Below are positions 5,165 to 5,902 of a stretch of 5,902 nt of DNA, in pieces. How positions within the stretch are numbered: the stretch's first letter is position 1; every line of letters begins with the position of its first letter. The translations under genes were made by a program, and so were the position numbers. This stretch comes from Actinotalea sp. (GTDB taxonomy: Bacteria; Actinomycetota; Actinomycetes; Actinomycetales; Cellulomonadaceae). The stretch spans positions 1 to 5,902 of the forward strand of contig JACIXM010000200.1 in the NCBI GenBank assembly GCA_014360395.1. The letters run 5' to 3'. A model generated the notes under the pieces. The model was not told where the DNA came from. It made no database searches and saw nothing but the letters and a program-made list of their open reading frames with translations.

Positions 5165-5847
5165 GCCGGCGACCCACCCACGACGGCGCCCTCGCGGTCC
5201 ACGGCGACCTGGCGCAGCGCCTGGGCGAACACCTCGGCGTCCTGCGCGCCGGAGACGCCGTACCGGCCGTCGATCACGAAGAACGGCACCCCGGAGATCC
5301 CGTACGCGCGCGCCTGCGCGAAGTCCTGCTCGACCGCGGCCGCGAAGCGGCGGTCGTCCAGGGCGGTGCGGACCTCGGCCGCGTCCAGGCCCACCTCGGC
5401 GGCGAGCTGCGCCAGCTCCTCGGCGCGCCCGATGTGCCGGCCCTCCTCGAAGTACGCCCGGAAGAGCCGCTCGACCATCTCGTCCTGCCGCCCGTGCGCG
5501 GCGGCGAGGTGGAGGACCTCGTGGGCCGCGAGCGTGGTCGTGTGCTGCGCGGCGTCGAAGTCGTAGGCCAGGCCCTCAGCGGCGGCGATCTGCCTGACCT
5601 GGTCGAGCATGTCCCGGACCTGCTGCGGGGGCATGCCCTTGTGTCCGGCGAGGAAGTCCGCGACGGTCCCGTCGAAGTCGGTGGGCGTGTCCGGCGCGAG
5701 CAGGAAGGAGTGGTGGACGAGCCGCACGTCCAACGTCCCGCCCTGCTCGCGGTAGCGCTCCAGGCCCCGCTCGAAGCGGCGCTTGCCGATGTAGCACCAC
5801 GGGCAGACGACGTCGGACCAGACGTCCACGGTGATCGAGTCGCTCAC
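5161..5847 (-). CDS. frnE: DsbA-family thiol oxidoreductase, FrnE-like
   Basis: Cytoplasmic thioredoxin-fold protein of the DsbA/FrnE branch, acting in disulfide exchange or isomerisation, often under oxidative stress. From the GTG at 5847 it has 228 residues. The first strand and active site read SITVDVWSDVVCPWCYIGKR, with the CPWC dithiol at 15-18. A helical insertion follows (about 60-165). The cis-proline loop GVPFFVIDGRYGVSGAQ has Pro188 facing the active site. I chose GTG because family members begin almost directly before this strand; an in-frame ATG at 5880 would add 11 Pro/Arg-rich residues and is equally possible, as neither has a good ribosome site. No signal peptide is present, as is normal for this branch. 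The protein ends at GAVVGGSPA without the C-terminal CX4C found in some relatives; that pair occurs in the overlapping downstream frame. Confidence 0.9.
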   Translation of the reverse strand: MSDSITVDVWSDVVCPWCYIGKRRFERGLERYREQGGTLDVRLVHHSFLLAPDTPTDFDGTVADFLAGHKGMPPQQVRDMLDQVRQIAAAEGLAYDFDAAQHTTTLAAHEVLHLAAAHGRQDEMVERLFRAYFEEGRHIGRAEELAQLAAEVGLDAAEVRTALDDRRFAAAVEQDFAQARAYGISGVPFFVIDGRYGVSGAQDAEVFAQALRQVAVDREGAVVGGSPA

Positions 5848-5902
5848 GTCCGTGACGAACCGGCGTCGTGGGCGGGGCATTCCCGGCGGGCCGGTGGGGC
5901 AC

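Noticed and set aside
2562..5566. Long plus-strand open frames (2562-4400 and 3536-5566) across the membrane protein, reductase and frnE region
   Set aside because: They run through several well-supported genes on either strand, and their products are low-complexity or mirror the antisense of the reductase.
5576..5902. Alternative minus-strand frame at the right edge
   Set aside because: It is a frame-shifted reading of frnE; only the frame with CPWC and the cis-proline loop makes a known fold.

Overview
The window is very GC-rich, with third codon positions almost all G or C. It looks like a motile actinobacterium, probably a Cellulomonas-like member of the Micrococcales. That assignment is inferred from base composition and from the style of the FliA and FlgN proteins; no search was run.

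Left half (1-2886), flagellar regulation and export. On the minus strand lie a flagellar-type sigma factor (fliA/whiG family, 678-1565) and a short Ala/Pro/Thr-rich protein of unknown function (97-537), closed by a strong 17-bp hairpin at 6-45. Divergently, on the plus strand, lie the hook-protein export chaperone FlgN (1902-2519) and, 7 nt later, a 110-residue protein (2527-2859) whose last ~38 residues resemble the C-terminal tail of the hook-filament junction protein FlgL. The usual flgK and flgL genes are absent here. Candidate sigma-28-type promoters (CTCA, 16-17 nt, CCCGAA/T) precede both fliA and the 97-537 gene. The fliA promoter is so close to the start codon that the mRNA would be leaderless and self-activated.

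Middle (3019-3642): one hydrophobic protein with about six membrane spans and no recognised family. It converges on the minus-strand genes to its right across a short region with hairpins.

Right half (3749-5880), minus-strand redox genes. A cytoplasmic DsbA-family FrnE-like oxidoreductase with a CPWC active site (5161-5847) overlaps by 4 nt (GTGA) a 99-residue frame (4865-5164). That frame holds 13-residue tandem repeats followed by a CX4C cysteine pair, and may be the detached redox tail of FrnE. After 111 nt carrying a 16-bp tandem repeat comes an aldo/keto reductase of the Kv-beta/YghZ type (3749-4753). The three genes share a strand and may form a thiol/carbonyl redox operon, though the repeat-bearing gap could hold a separate promoter.

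Most noteworthy are the FlgL-tail mini-protein beside flgN, the split FrnE with its repeat linker and cysteine tail, and the candidate leaderless autoregulatory fliA promoter.
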